Shown here: positions 34,915-43,689 of the stretch, piece after piece
How the letters are laid out: every line of letters begins with the position of its first letter
Numbering within the stretch: position 1 is the stretch's first letter
Assembly (NCBI GenBank): GCA_022791915.1
Contig: JAAWAB010000011.1
Span: 1 to 53,023 of the forward strand
Direction: 5' to 3'
DNA: 53,023 bases
DNA from: Clostridia bacterium
Lineage (GTDB): Bacteria; Bacillota; Clostridia; Christensenellales; Pumilibacteraceae
The notes under the pieces: generated by a model
The model's input: the letters and a program-made list of their open reading frames with translations, nothing else
The model's database searches: none
What the model was told of the DNA's origin: nothing
Made by a program: the position numbers and the translations under genes

Positions 34915-36795
34915 ATGAAGAACGGAAACACAACGGCGGATTATACCGCCGACGCAGTGGTAGTGGGAGCGGGTCACGCCGGAATAGAGGCGGGGCTCGC
35001 GCTCGCGCGTTTGGGGGCGGACGTAACGGTGTTGAGCATTACGCTCGACAACATAGGGTATCTTGCCTGCAATCCGAGCATAGGCGGTTCGGCGAAAGGA
35101 CATCTGGTGCGGGAAATCGACGCGCTGGGCGGAGAAATGGGACTTGCCGCCGACGCTTGCTGTGTGCAAATGCGCATGTTAAACCGCAGCAAGGGACCTG
35201 CCGTGCATTCTCTGCGCGCGCAAGTGGACAAGTATGCCTATCATAATTATATGAAAGCGGCGCTGGAAAACACGCCGTCGCTTACGTTGCGGCAAGGCGA
35301 AGTGAAACGGATTTTGGTGCGCGGCGGCAAGGCATGCGGCATAGAAACGGTGCTCGGGCAGACGATAAAAGCAAAATGCGTAGTGCTTGCGTGCGGGGTA
35401 TACTTAAAAAGCGATATTATAATAGGGAACGTAATCGAGCACAAGGGTCCCGTATGCTTTTGCCGAGCGAACAGTTTATCGCGCTCGCTCGAACGCGACT
35501 GCGGGATTGTATTGCGACGGTTCAAAACGGGAACGCCCGCGCGCATAAACGGCGACACGGTGGATTTTTCGGCACTGGAAGTACAGTCGGGCGAAGACAC
35601 GCCCTATTCGTTTGCGCTTACGAGCAAAAAAGTGAACAAAAAAGGGCGGGTGTGTTATTTGGGATACACCAACGAGCGCACACATGAAATCATACGCGAA
35701 AATCTGCATTTAAGCCCCAAATACGGCGGACTCATTCACGGCACGGGGGCGCGGTATTGCCCGAGCATAGAGGACAAAATCGTGCGCTTTTCCGACCGCG
35801 AACGGCACCAGTTCTTTCTCGAACCGGAAGGGGAAGGAACGAAGGAAATGTACGTGCAAGGAATCAGCACGTCGTTGCCCGTTTCGGTACAGTTGCCGAT
35901 GTACCGCTCTATCCGCGGATTTGAAAAGGTGGAAATCATGCGGGACGCGTATGCCATAGAATACGATTGCATAGACCCGTCGGAACTGTATCCCACGCTG
36001 TTGCACAAGCGGATAGAAGGGCTGTTTTTTGCGGGGCAGATTAACGGCACGAGCGGGTACGAAGAGGCGGCGGCGCAGGGGCTTGTGGCGGGAATCAACG
36101 CCGCGCACTACATTGCGGGCAAGAGCGGTATTGTGTTTTCACGCAAGGAAAGTTATATCGGTGTGATGTGCGACGATTTGGTGACGAAGGGAACGGACGA
36201 ACCGTATCGCATGCTGTCGGCGCGCAGCGAGCACCGATTGGTGTTGCGGCAGGATAACGCCGACCTTCGGTTGAGCGAAACGGGAATACGCGCGGGACTG
36301 CTTACGGGCAATCGCAAAGCGGCGTATATGCGTTTGAAAAAGCAGATAAACGCCGCGCGGGAGTTATTATACACCGAGTTTGTGCCCGAATCGTGTTTGC
36401 CCGACGGGGGAAACGGAAAGATGAAACTTTCCGACGCCGTGCGCAGGGGGCTTGCGTGGGAGAAAGCGGCGGAATTTTTGCGGGAGAAAAAACTTTGCGA
36501 CCTTGCGATATTCGAGGCGGTGACTTCGGTGCGGTACGAAGGATACATCGAACGGGAAAAGCGTGCCGTGCGCGAGGCGGCGCGGTTGGAGAACATGCCG
36601 CTTTCGCCCGATACCGACTATTTTTCGGTGGGCGGATTGCGTACCGAAGCGTGCGAGCGGCTGAATGCGATTAAACCCCTTTCGGTGGGGCAGGCGGCGC
36701 GTATTTCGGGCGTGACGAGCGCAGACGTATCGGTGCTGATTGTGCGGTTTTCCAAAAGCGAGCGGAACAAAAGCGGCTGCGCGGACGAAGAATAA
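34915..36795 (+). CDS. mnmG: tRNA uridine 5-carboxymethylaminomethyl modification enzyme
   Basis: MnmG, with MnmE, modifies U34 of tRNAs reading NNA/NNG codons, using FAD. The 626 residues show the FAD Rossmann motif VVVGAGHAGIEAGLALARLG (about 15-34), the PSIGGSAKGHLVREIDALGG segment, an FKTGTPARI motif (about 203), the QINGTSGYEEAAAQGL region near residue 374 and the C-terminal helical domain that binds MnmE and tRNA (SARSEHRLVLRQDNADLRL). It starts 15 bases after potD, so may be part of the same transcript, though functionally unrelated. rsmG and mnmE, common neighbours, are not adjacent here. Confidence 0.96.
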   Translation: MKNGNTTADYTADAVVVGAGHAGIEAGLALARLGADVTVLSITLDNIGYLACNPSIGGSAKGHLVREIDALGGEMGLAADACCVQMRMLNRSKGPAVHSLRAQVDKYAYHNYMKAALENTPSLTLRQGEVKRILVRGGKACGIETVLGQTIKAKCVVLACGVYLKSDIIIGNVIEHKGPVCFCRANSLSRSLERDCGIVLRRFKTGTPARINGDTVDFSALEVQSGEDTPYSFALTSKKVNKKGRVCYLGYTNERTHEIIRENLHLSPKYGGLIHGTGARYCPSIEDKIVRFSDRERHQFFLEPEGEGTKEMYVQGISTSLPVSVQLPMYRSIRGFEKVEIMRDAYAIEYDCIDPSELYPTLLHKRIEGLFFAGQINGTSGYEEAAAQGLVAGINAAHYIAGKSGIVFSRKESYIGVMCDDLVTKGTDEPYRMLSARSEHRLVLRQDNADLRLSETGIRAGLLTGNRKAAYMRLKKQINAARELLYTEFVPESCLPDGGNGKMKLSDAVRRGLAWEKAAEFLREKKLCDLAIFEAVTSVRYEGYIEREKRAVREAARLENMPLSPDTDYFSVGGLRTEACERLNAIKPLSVGQAARISGVTSADVSVLIVRFSKSERNKSGCADEE

Positions 36796-36803
36796 AAGGA
36801 AAG

Positions 36804-36836
36804 AGCGATTTCGTGCGGAATGCGGAATCGCTTTTT
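36804..36836 (+). terminator. Terminator after mnmG
   Basis: Stem AGCGATT (36804-36810) and AATCGCT (36826-36832) with a T run. Confidence 0.75.
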
Positions 36837-36910
36837 GCTACGGGGTTTGCGGGTCGGCGCGGGCGCACGGGGGATTTTACGTTCGGCGAGATTCGCAACC
36901 TGCGAAACGG

Positions 36911-36939
36911 TTGCTATTTTCGTTTGTGCGTGGTATACT
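36911..36939 (+). promoter_or_regulatory. Sigma-A promoter of mrnC, apparently leaderless
   Basis: -35 TTGCTA (36911-36916), 17-base spacer, -10 TATACT (36934-36939). The ATG of mrnC is at 36946, so transcription would start on or very near the A of the start codon. Confidence 0.72.
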
Positions 36940-36945
36940 GTATAC

Positions 36946-37341
36946 ATGGACGCCGAGAAAGTAAACGCAATGAATTCGGTCACGCTTGCCTATGTCGGCG
37001 ACGCGGTTTTTTCGTTGTACGTGCGCACCCGCGTGGTGGAATCGGCGGACTACAAATCGGGCGAACTCAATTCGCGCGTGAATGCGTGCGTAAAAGCGGT
37101 AGCGCAATCGGTGATGCTCGAACGGATTCTGCCCGAACTGACCGACGAAGAAAAAGAAGTGGTGCGGCGGGGGCGGAACGCGCATACGCCCGCAAAGGCG
37201 AAAAACGCGGGCTTGATGGACTACAAGCGCGCCACGGCGCTCGAAGCGCTGTTCGGGTGGCTCTACTTAAAAGGCGATACAGGGCGATTGGAACAGTTGG
37301 AAAGCGCTTGCGTGGCATGCGTTATCGGCGCGGACGCATAG
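36946..37341 (+). CDS. mrnC: Mini-ribonuclease 3
   Basis: Mini-III is an RNase III-like enzyme lacking the double-stranded RNA-binding domain; it matures 23S rRNA in Firmicutes. The 131 residues contain the catalytic signature VTLAYVGDAVFSLYVRTRVV (about 8-27) with its acidic residues, plus a second acidic site in ATALEALFGWLYLKGD (about 99-114). Length and order match the family. The ATG at 36946 gives MDAEKVNAMNSVTLAYVGD; the open frame runs on upstream but through the promoter. In Bacillus mrnC lies with cysS and rlmB; here thyX and rlmB follow, preserving part of that cluster. Confidence 0.92.
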   Translation: MDAEKVNAMNSVTLAYVGDAVFSLYVRTRVVESADYKSGELNSRVNACVKAVAQSVMLERILPELTDEEKEVVRRGRNAHTPAKAKNAGLMDYKRATALEALFGWLYLKGDTGRLEQLESACVACVIGADA

Positions 37342-37375
37342 AACAAACAGATAAACGTACCGAGAGGATAAAACA

Positions 37376-38101
37376 ATGCAGGTAACAGGAAAAGCCAGAT
37401 TGATTCGTTACACGGCAGACCCCGAGCAGACCATTGCGCTCGCGGCGAAATTGTGTTATGCGGGCGACGAAATCGACGAACTGATAGAAAAAATCGGCGA
37501 GAAGGATAACGCGAAGTTTATTCGTATTCTCACCACGATGAATCACTATTCGCCGTTTGAACACGCGAGTTTTACGTTTGCGATAGAAGGTGTGTCGCGG
37601 GCACTGTTGGCACAAATTACGCGTCACCGCATTGCGAGTTTTTCGGTGCGCAGTCAGCGGTACGTGAGCGAAGGGGAATTTCATTACGTGATTCCGCCCG
37701 CGATTACGGCACTCGGTGCGGACGCCGAGCAAAAGTATCGCGATCAGATGGCGCAAATGCTCGAATGGTACCGCGAGTGGCAACAGGCGCTCGGCAATGC
37801 GGGCGAAAAGAGCAACGAGGACGCGCGGTTTGTGTTGCCCAACGCATGCGAAACCAAAATGATTGTAACCATGAACGCACGCGAACTCATGCACTTTTTC
37901 GCGCTTCGGTGCTGTAACCGTGCGCAATGGGAAATCCGCGATATTGCCTGGCAGATGTTGGCGGAAGTGCAAAAAGTAGCGCCTGCCGTATTTGTAAATG
38001 CGGGACCGGGATGTTTGAACGGACCGTGCCCCGAAGGCAAAAAATGTTGCGGCAAAAGCGCCGAAGTGAAAGAAAGAAAAGAGTCGTTGAACGGAATATA
38101 A
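37376..38101 (+). CDS. thyX: Flavin-dependent thymidylate synthase ThyX
   Basis: ThyX makes dTMP from dUMP using FAD and methylenetetrahydrofolate. The 241 residues hold the ThyX motif RHRIASFSVRSQRY (about 83-96, R-H-R-x3-S-x4-S-Q-R-Y form) and other conserved stretches, NHYSPFEHASFTF (about 56-68) and ARFVLPNACETKM and ELMHFFALRCCNRAQWEIR. A C-terminal segment rich in C and G (GPGCLNGPCPEGKKCCGK) is unusual in content for ThyX. It lies between mrnC and rlmB, as in several Firmicutes. A GAGAGGAT precedes the ATG. Confidence 0.95.
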   Translation: MQVTGKARLIRYTADPEQTIALAAKLCYAGDEIDELIEKIGEKDNAKFIRILTTMNHYSPFEHASFTFAIEGVSRALLAQITRHRIASFSVRSQRYVSEGEFHYVIPPAITALGADAEQKYRDQMAQMLEWYREWQQALGNAGEKSNEDARFVLPNACETKMIVTMNARELMHFFALRCCNRAQWEIRDIAWQMLAEVQKVAPAVFVNAGPGCLNGPCPEGKKCCGKSAEVKERKESLNGI

Positions 38102-38143
38102 ACGAGCGGACGTTGTCCGTGCGAAAAAAGGAAATAAAAAAAC

Positions 38144-38905
38144 ATGAAAATAGAAGGGCGCAACGCTGTGGGCGAAGCTATACGCTCGGGTAAAACGATT
38201 GACCGGTTGCTTGTGCAGAAGGGGTTGAAAGACGCCGCTGCAAACAGGATTATCGACGATGCGAAAAGTCGCGGTATCAAAATATTTTTCCGCGAAAAAG
38301 AGGCGCTCGACCGCGAGAGCGCGCAGGGGCGGCACCAGGGGTTCGTGGCGGAAATCACCGATTTTGTGTACTGCGAACTTTCGGATATTTTGGCGCGCGC
38401 CGAACAAAAGGGCGAGCCGCCGTTTGTGCTGATACTGGACGGCGTGGAAGACCCGCACAATTTAGGGAGTATTCTGCGTGTTGCCGAGTGCGCGGGCGTG
38501 CACGGCGTGGTAATTCCGCGGCACCGCAGTGTGTCGGTAAACGAAACGGTGATTAAAGTTTCGGCGGGTGCGGCGTCGCACGTGCTTGTTTCCAAAGTGA
38601 CCAACGTCAACGACGCAATAGACGAACTGAAAGAAAATAACGTTTGGGTGTATGCGGCGGATATGGACGGCGACGACCTATACAAAACCGATTTGACGGG
38701 GGCGATTGCCTTTGTAGTCGGCGGAGAAGGACAGGGCGTGAAACGACTTACGCGCAGTAAATGCGACGGCGCCGTAAAAATTCCCATGCGCGGCAAAGTG
38801 AACTCGCTCAACGCCTCGGTGGCGGCGGGTGTGGTAACGTTTGAAAAACTGCGGCAAGACGGGGTGGAAATACCCGTAACGGTTTCAGGCGTTACGAAAA
38901 AATAA
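38144..38905 (+). CDS. rlmB: 23S rRNA 2'-O-ribose methyltransferase RlmB
   Basis: A SPOUT-class methyltransferase of the TrmH/SpoU family that methylates G2251 of 23S rRNA. The 253 residues comprise an N-terminal L30e-like domain with the family start GRNAVGEAIRSGKTIDRLLV and the C-terminal knot with motifs DPHNLGSILRVAECAGVHGVV (motif 1), VVGGEGQGVKRL (motif 2) and KVNSLNASVAAGV (motif 3). It follows thyX by 42 bases and lies before the glycolytic pair tpiA-gpmI. A poor ribosome binding site (AAGGAAAT) is nearby. Confidence 0.94.
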   Translation: MKIEGRNAVGEAIRSGKTIDRLLVQKGLKDAAANRIIDDAKSRGIKIFFREKEALDRESAQGRHQGFVAEITDFVYCELSDILARAEQKGEPPFVLILDGVEDPHNLGSILRVAECAGVHGVVIPRHRSVSVNETVIKVSAGAASHVLVSKVTNVNDAIDELKENNVWVYAADMDGDDLYKTDLTGAIAFVVGGEGQGVKRLTRSKCDGAVKIPMRGKVNSLNASVAAGVVTFEKLRQDGVEIPVTVSGVTKK

Positions 38906-38972
38906 GAAAGCGATTCTCCATTTGCGGGAAGAGCGGATAAACGAGAAAATATTTTTTTAGGAGATAGAACCC

Positions 38973-39719
38973 ATGAGAAAACCGATTATTGCAGGAAACT
39001 GGAAAATGAACAACACAATCGCCGAAGCGCAAAAGCTGATAGGCGAATTAAAACCGCTTGTTGCGGACGCCGCCGCCGAAGTGGTAATCTGCGTGCCGTA
39101 CACCGCCATTCAAAAAGCGGCGGAACTGACGGCGGGCAGTAACATTGCCGTGGGTGCGGAGAACGTTGCCTGGGCGGACAAGGGCGCGTTTACGGGCGAA
39201 ATCAGCGCGGCAATGCTCAAAGAAGTGGGCGCAACGTATGTGATTATAGGGCACAGCGAACGCCGTCAGATGTTCGGCGAAACGGACGAAACGGTACGCG
39301 CGCGCACGGCGCAGGCGCTCAAAAACGGGCTCAAACCCATTGTATGCGTGGGAGAGTTGTTGAGCGAGCGCGAGAGCGGCAAAACCGAAGAAGTGGTGCG
39401 TCGTCAGACCGAAGGCGCTTTTGCGGGGCTGACTGCGGCGGACATGGAAAACGTGGTGATTGCCTACGAACCCGTGTGGGCTATCGGAACGGGCAAGACG
39501 GCAACCGCCGAGCAGGCGAACGAAACGATTGCGTATATCCGTTCGGTAGTGAAAAATATGTTCGGCGCACAAGTTGCGAATGCTCTGCGCATTCAGTACG
39601 GCGGCAGCATGAATCCCGCCAACGCTACGGCGCTCATGGCACAGCCCGACATAGACGGCGGATTGATTGGCGGCGCGAGTCTGAAAGCCGAAGATTTTGC
39701 CAAAGTGGTGAAATATTAA
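38973..39719 (+). CDS. tpiA: Triosephosphate isomerase
   Basis: TpiA interconverts dihydroxyacetone phosphate and glyceraldehyde-3-phosphate. The 248 residues contain N-x-K (GNWKMN, about 8-13), the electrophilic histidine in IGHSERR (about 93-99), the catalytic glutamate in AYEPVWAIGTGKTA (about 164-177) with the flexible loop 6, and the phosphate-gripping YGGSM and GGLIGGASL. TTAGGAGATAG lies before the ATG. gpmI follows; in many Firmicutes pgk and gap lie nearby, but not here. Confidence 0.97.
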   Translation: MRKPIIAGNWKMNNTIAEAQKLIGELKPLVADAAAEVVICVPYTAIQKAAELTAGSNIAVGAENVAWADKGAFTGEISAAMLKEVGATYVIIGHSERRQMFGETDETVRARTAQALKNGLKPIVCVGELLSERESGKTEEVVRRQTEGAFAGLTAADMENVVIAYEPVWAIGTGKTATAEQANETIAYIRSVVKNMFGAQVANALRIQYGGSMNPANATALMAQPDIDGGLIGGASLKAEDFAKVVKY

Positions 39720-39806
39720 ACACATACTTTGTATGAAGGAGATGCTTCGGGGGTTTGGGCATACGGAACCCGCGGAACGCACAAGCTAATTCGGAGGAAA
39801 CAGATT

Positions 39807-41324
39807 ATGAAAACGGACGCGATTATCATTATGGACGGATTCGGACTGCGAACCGACGCACGCGGCAACGCCATAAAAGAGGCGGGCACGCCGAATTTGG
39901 ACGCGCTGATGAAAAAATATCCGCACACGCAAATCGAGGCGAGCGGCAAAGCGGTGGGGCTTCCTGCCGGACAGATGGGAAACAGCGAAGTGGGACATCT
40001 CAATTTAGGTGCGGGCAGAGTGGTGTATCAGGATATATCGCTTATTGACCACGCAATCGAAACGGGAGAGTTTTTTGCCAATCCCGCGTTTAAGAAGGCG
40101 GCGGAAAACGTGAAGAAAAACGGCACCGCGCTACACTTGGTGGGACTTACGAGCGACGGCGGCGTGCACAGTCATGTGGAGCATTTATATGCGTTGCTGG
40201 AACTGTGTAAGCGCGAAGGCGTGCAAAACGTGTACGTGCACTGTGTGACCGACGGCAGGGACGTGCCGCCCGACAGTGCCCGCGAATACGTGAAACAAGT
40301 GGAACAAAAGGCGCGCGCTTTGGGCGTGGGAACGGTTGCCACCGTGGTTGGCAGATACTACTATATGGACCGTGACAATCGCTGGGAACGCGTAAAGCGC
40401 GGCTACGACTGCGTATTTGCGGGGGTGGGCAACAGCTACACCAATGCGGACGCGGGCATTGCGGCATCGTATGCGGCGGGCAAGTACGACGAATTCATCG
40501 AGCCGATTGTGGTGAGCGGTTATAAGGGCGTGCAAGACGGCGACAGCATGATTTTTTATAATTTCCGCAGTGACCGTGCGCGCGAAATTACCCGTGCGGC
40601 GATTTACCCCGATTTCGATTTGTTCGAGCGGGAAGGCGGCTACAAGAAAATCGTGTATGTGGGCATGACGCAATACGACGCCACGTTCACGGGATTATAT
40701 ACCGCATTTGCCCCCAAAGAGATTGTGAACACGTTGGGAGAATATCTCGGTAAGTGCGGCAAAACGCAGGCGCGCGTTGCCGAAACCGAGAAGTACGCGC
40801 ACGTCACTTTCTTTTTCAACGGCGGCGTGGAAGAGCCGAACAAGGGCGAACGGCGCGTGTTGGTGCCTTCTCCCAAAGTGGCTACGTATGATTTGCAGCC
40901 CGAAATGAGCGCTCCCGAAGTGACCGAAAAAGCGCTCGGCGCGGTGGGCGACGTGGACGTGCTCATTATGAATTTTGCCAACTGCGATATGGTGGGGCAC
41001 ACGGGCGTGTTCGGCGCCGCCGTAAAAGCGGTGCGCGCGGTAGACGAAGGCGTGGGCAAAGTGGTGGAAAAAGTTCTTGCGAGCGGCGGCACGGCTTTGA
41101 TTGTAGCCGACCACGGCAATGCCGAGCAGATGAGTTTTGACGACGGCGCACCTTGCACGTCGCACACTACAAATTTGGTACCGTTTATTGTGGCGGGCGA
41201 ACAATACGCGGGCGCGGCATTGCGAGAAGGCGGCGCGCTTTGCGACGTAGCGCCCACGTTATTGCAGGTGATGGGTTTGCCCAAACCCGAAGAAATGGAA
41301 GGGAAAAGCTTAATAAAAGAATAG
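39807..41324 (+). CDS. gpmI: 2,3-bisphosphoglycerate-independent phosphoglycerate mutase
   Basis: GpmI interconverts 3- and 2-phosphoglycerate, using manganese and a catalytic serine. The 505 residues show IIIMDGFGLR (metal site, residues 5-14), NSEVGHLNLGAGRVVYQD (catalytic Ser about 62), VTDGRDVPP, NFRSDRAREI and a C-terminal metal set in VADHGNAEQM (about 437-446) and the TSHTTNLVPFI stretch. CGGAGGAAA (39792-39799) places the start at 39807; the open frame extends 26 codons upstream. tpiA is just upstream, as in the usual glycolytic gene group. Confidence 0.97.
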   Translation: MKTDAIIIMDGFGLRTDARGNAIKEAGTPNLDALMKKYPHTQIEASGKAVGLPAGQMGNSEVGHLNLGAGRVVYQDISLIDHAIETGEFFANPAFKKAAENVKKNGTALHLVGLTSDGGVHSHVEHLYALLELCKREGVQNVYVHCVTDGRDVPPDSAREYVKQVEQKARALGVGTVATVVGRYYYMDRDNRWERVKRGYDCVFAGVGNSYTNADAGIAASYAAGKYDEFIEPIVVSGYKGVQDGDSMIFYNFRSDRAREITRAAIYPDFDLFEREGGYKKIVYVGMTQYDATFTGLYTAFAPKEIVNTLGEYLGKCGKTQARVAETEKYAHVTFFFNGGVEEPNKGERRVLVPSPKVATYDLQPEMSAPEVTEKALGAVGDVDVLIMNFANCDMVGHTGVFGAAVKAVRAVDEGVGKVVEKVLASGGTALIVADHGNAEQMSFDDGAPCTSHTTNLVPFIVAGEQYAGAALREGGALCDVAPTLLQVMGLPKPEEMEGKSLIKE

Positions 41325-41347
41325 AATATTCTGTCGGGAGGGAACGA

Positions 41348-42106
41348 ATGCCCGAAATCGTGGAACTGAAAATATTTGCGCAATCGATAAAAGACCGTCT
41401 TTTGAACAAGACGGTCTTTCGTGCACGAAATTACAAGAATACGTTTGATTTGCAGGCATTGGCGGGCAAGAAATTGACCGATATCCGTGCGCACGGCAAG
41501 GAGATGTTTTTCTGTGCGGACGGCGCGCCCGCTTTTTCGGTGCACCTGATGTTGCACGGCGGGTTTAACATTCTCAACGAGAATCTGCGTCCTGCCGCCG
41601 TGGATTTAATCGGCGAGTGGCAGTTCGAGAGCGGCGAATATCTTATTTTATACGATACCGACGGATATGCGAAAATTGCGCCGTTTACGGAGTTGCCCGA
41701 CGTACCCGAGGCAACGGAAATTACGGAGTCGCGGTTTTACGAATTGCTTGCGCGCAAAAAAGGGGCGGCAATCAAGAATATTCTGTGCGACCAGAAGTGC
41801 GTGCGCGGTATAGGAAATGCGTATGCCGACGAAATTCTGTATGCGGCAAAAATTCACCCTGCCGTAAAAGCGGGGCGATTGCCCGATGAGACAAAAAAGG
41901 AACTGTATACGCAAATGCGGAACGTGTTGCACGAAGCGCTGAACGAATACGGCAAAAAGTACAGGGGCGCATTGAGCGGAGAGATGCGCGACTTGGTGCG
42001 GGTACACACGAAAGCGGGTATCACGCCCGACGGCGAATATATAAAAACGTGCGAAGTGGGCGGAAAAAAGACGTATTACACGCTATCGCAACGACAGTTT
42101 GACTGA
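41348..42106 (+). CDS. Fpg/Nei-family DNA glycosylase without zinc finger cysteines
   Basis: Members excise oxidised bases and cut the strand by beta/delta elimination with N-terminal proline chemistry. The 252-residue protein begins MPEIVELK, so the Pro after the removed Met and the following Glu are kept. A helix-two-turn-helix region is present as IKNILCDQKCVRGIGNAYADEIL (about 146-168). The C-terminus, where Fpg and Nei carry four zinc-binding cysteines, keeps the fold-like spacing but has only one Cys (KTCEVGGKKTYYTLSQRQF), so it appears to be a zincless finger. GGGAGGG precedes the ATG, and gpmI ends 23 bases before it. Substrate (8-oxoG, FapyG or oxidised pyrimidines) cannot be assigned. 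Confidence 0.86.
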   Translation: MPEIVELKIFAQSIKDRLLNKTVFRARNYKNTFDLQALAGKKLTDIRAHGKEMFFCADGAPAFSVHLMLHGGFNILNENLRPAAVDLIGEWQFESGEYLILYDTDGYAKIAPFTELPDVPEATEITESRFYELLARKKGAAIKNILCDQKCVRGIGNAYADEILYAAKIHPAVKAGRLPDETKKELYTQMRNVLHEALNEYGKKYRGALSGEMRDLVRVHTKAGITPDGEYIKTCEVGGKKTYYTLSQRQFD

Positions 42107-42175
42107 CCGACGCGCCTGTGCGGGCGAACATGTTTTGCGTATGGAAAACATACACATAGGGAATAGTAATATATA

Positions 42176-42193
42176 GGCAAAATTGCCGTTTTT
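42176..42193 (+). terminator. Weak terminator after the glycosylase gene
   Basis: GGCA (42176-42179) and TGCC (42184-42187) pair around a four-base loop, followed by GTTTTT. A further ATGTTTT/AAAACAT inverted repeat lies at 42130-42151. Both are short. Confidence 0.4.
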
Positions 42194-42235
42194 GCGTATT
42201 TTATCGTACGGAAGGCAAAAGGCATTCGGAATGAG

Positions 42236-42265
42236 TTGACACGCCTGCGATGAAAATAGTATAAT
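42236..42265 (+). promoter_or_regulatory. Promoter of the exopolysaccharide gene group
   Basis: -35 TTGACA (42236-42241), 18-base spacer, -10 TATAAT (42260-42265), a strong sigma-A match. The leader is about 70 bases. Confidence 0.85.
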
Positions 42266-42339
42266 GTTGTCGAAACGGCAGAGCGGACGATTGCGTCTGC
42301 CGATTTTTGCGGCTTTTGTCTGCGATTCGAGGATAAGCA

Positions 42340-43653
42340 ATGAACAAAGAAATTTCCGTTAAAAACTATTTTGTTTACGTTGTGCGGTACTGGTTGGTAA
42401 TCGCCATTTGTGCCGTGGTGGGTCTGGGCACGGGTCTGTTGTATGCGATTTTATCGCGCACGGTGGAAAAAACGAGTTTTCAGGGCTACATTACGGTGGG
42501 CGGCGTATCCACATTCTTCGGCGACGTGGGCGAAGTAACCGAAGGACAAGCCGCGATTTACGATAAAGTGAAGAGCAACTTGTTCAGCGCCATGACGGCG
42601 TATCCGTTGCGGGTGAAACTGTACCGCGAAGTACAGAACGAGTGGGAAACGCTCACCAAAAACACCGAAAACCCCCAGTCGGCGCAAAAGGCGTTTTTCG
42701 AGTCGTTCGGCTTGTGGACGGACGGGATATCGATGTACGTTTCGTTTACGCAGGAATACACCACGTACAAAGTGGACAAGTTGCGGAGCGAAAAAGACGC
42801 TTTCTCTGAAAAAATTGTGAACCGCTATTTAGAGTTAGCGCTTGTGAACGCGCAGGCGGTGGAAAATTATCAGACCAGTCCGATACTCGATAAGTTGACG
42901 AGCGTGCAGGCGTCGGAACAGCTTCCGTCTACCGAAGAACTGGGCATGGACATTCTGAAAGGGTGTGCCGTGGGGCTTGCGGGCGGCGCCGTGGGCGGAC
43001 TTGTGATTCTTTTGGCGGTGTGGCTGATTGACAGACGAATCACGTCGTACGGCGACATTGCCGCAATGACGGGGCAACGGTTGTTCGACGTGCAAAAAGG
43101 TAAGTTGAGCGACAAGGCGTGCCCGCTTATCGATTGCGAAATGGGCGGCAAAAATGCGTTGCTCGTTACGGGAACGGAAGAAACGACACAGCGGCTTTCC
43201 GAACTGTATGCGTCGTATACCATGCATGCGGGATACAAGACGTTGTTGCTCGATTTCTCGCGCGGCAAAGATTCGGATACGTTCGGCGATTATTTGGGCG
43301 GGAAAGCGCTCGGCGATTGCATAACCGACGAAAACGGCGTGGCAGTGTTGCACGGAAAAAATTCCTGGACGGCGGTTTTGCGCGAAAGCGAAAAGATGGA
43401 CGCGCTCAAAAAGGAATACGGCAGGCTTGTGATTTGCGCGCCCTATTACGGCGACGGTTCTCTGGGGGTTCTTACGAGCGTTACCGATAAGGCGGTATTT
43501 GCCGTCGATCAGGGCAAAATGCGGAGAAAAGACGTGCTGTATATGACGCAGGAAATGCAGCGCGACGAAAAATATTTAGGCGCGGCGATTGAAAACGCGG
43601 GCAAGAGTTTTGTGGGCGGAAACACCTACGTGCTTGTTCCTGCCGAAGAATAG
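42340..43653 (+). CDS. Wzz-like polysaccharide chain-length protein with kinase-like tail
   Basis: A 437-residue inner-membrane protein. Two transmembrane helices (about 18-40 and 208-232) enclose an extracytoplasmic domain, as in Wzz/CpsC proteins that set the length of exopolysaccharide. Residues 265-437 lie in the cytoplasm and resemble the ParA/MinD-like fold of BY-kinases (ALLVTGTEETTQRLSEL, GYKTLLLDFSRG, RLVICAPYYGDGSLG), but the expected GKST phosphate loop is replaced by GTEETTQR and no tyrosine cluster is seen at the end, so kinase activity is unlikely. GAGGAT precedes the ATG. It is first of a probable three-gene operon with the dehydratase and polymerase. Confidence 0.78.
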   Translation: MNKEISVKNYFVYVVRYWLVIAICAVVGLGTGLLYAILSRTVEKTSFQGYITVGGVSTFFGDVGEVTEGQAAIYDKVKSNLFSAMTAYPLRVKLYREVQNEWETLTKNTENPQSAQKAFFESFGLWTDGISMYVSFTQEYTTYKVDKLRSEKDAFSEKIVNRYLELALVNAQAVENYQTSPILDKLTSVQASEQLPSTEELGMDILKGCAVGLAGGAVGGLVILLAVWLIDRRITSYGDIAAMTGQRLFDVQKGKLSDKACPLIDCEMGGKNALLVTGTEETTQRLSELYASYTMHAGYKTLLLDFSRGKDSDTFGDYLGGKALGDCITDENGVAVLHGKNSWTAVLRESEKMDALKKEYGRLVICAPYYGDGSLGVLTSVTDKAVFAVDQGKMRRKDVLYMTQEMQRDEKYLGAAIENAGKSFVGGNTYVLVPAEE

Positions 43654-43689
43654 GCAAATACCACACCGAAGAAAAAAGCGGGATAAAAA

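Noticed and set aside
38973-41324. A complete glycolytic gap-pgk-tpi-gpm-eno operon
   Set aside because: Only tpiA and gpmI are present; gap, pgk and eno were not found in the window.
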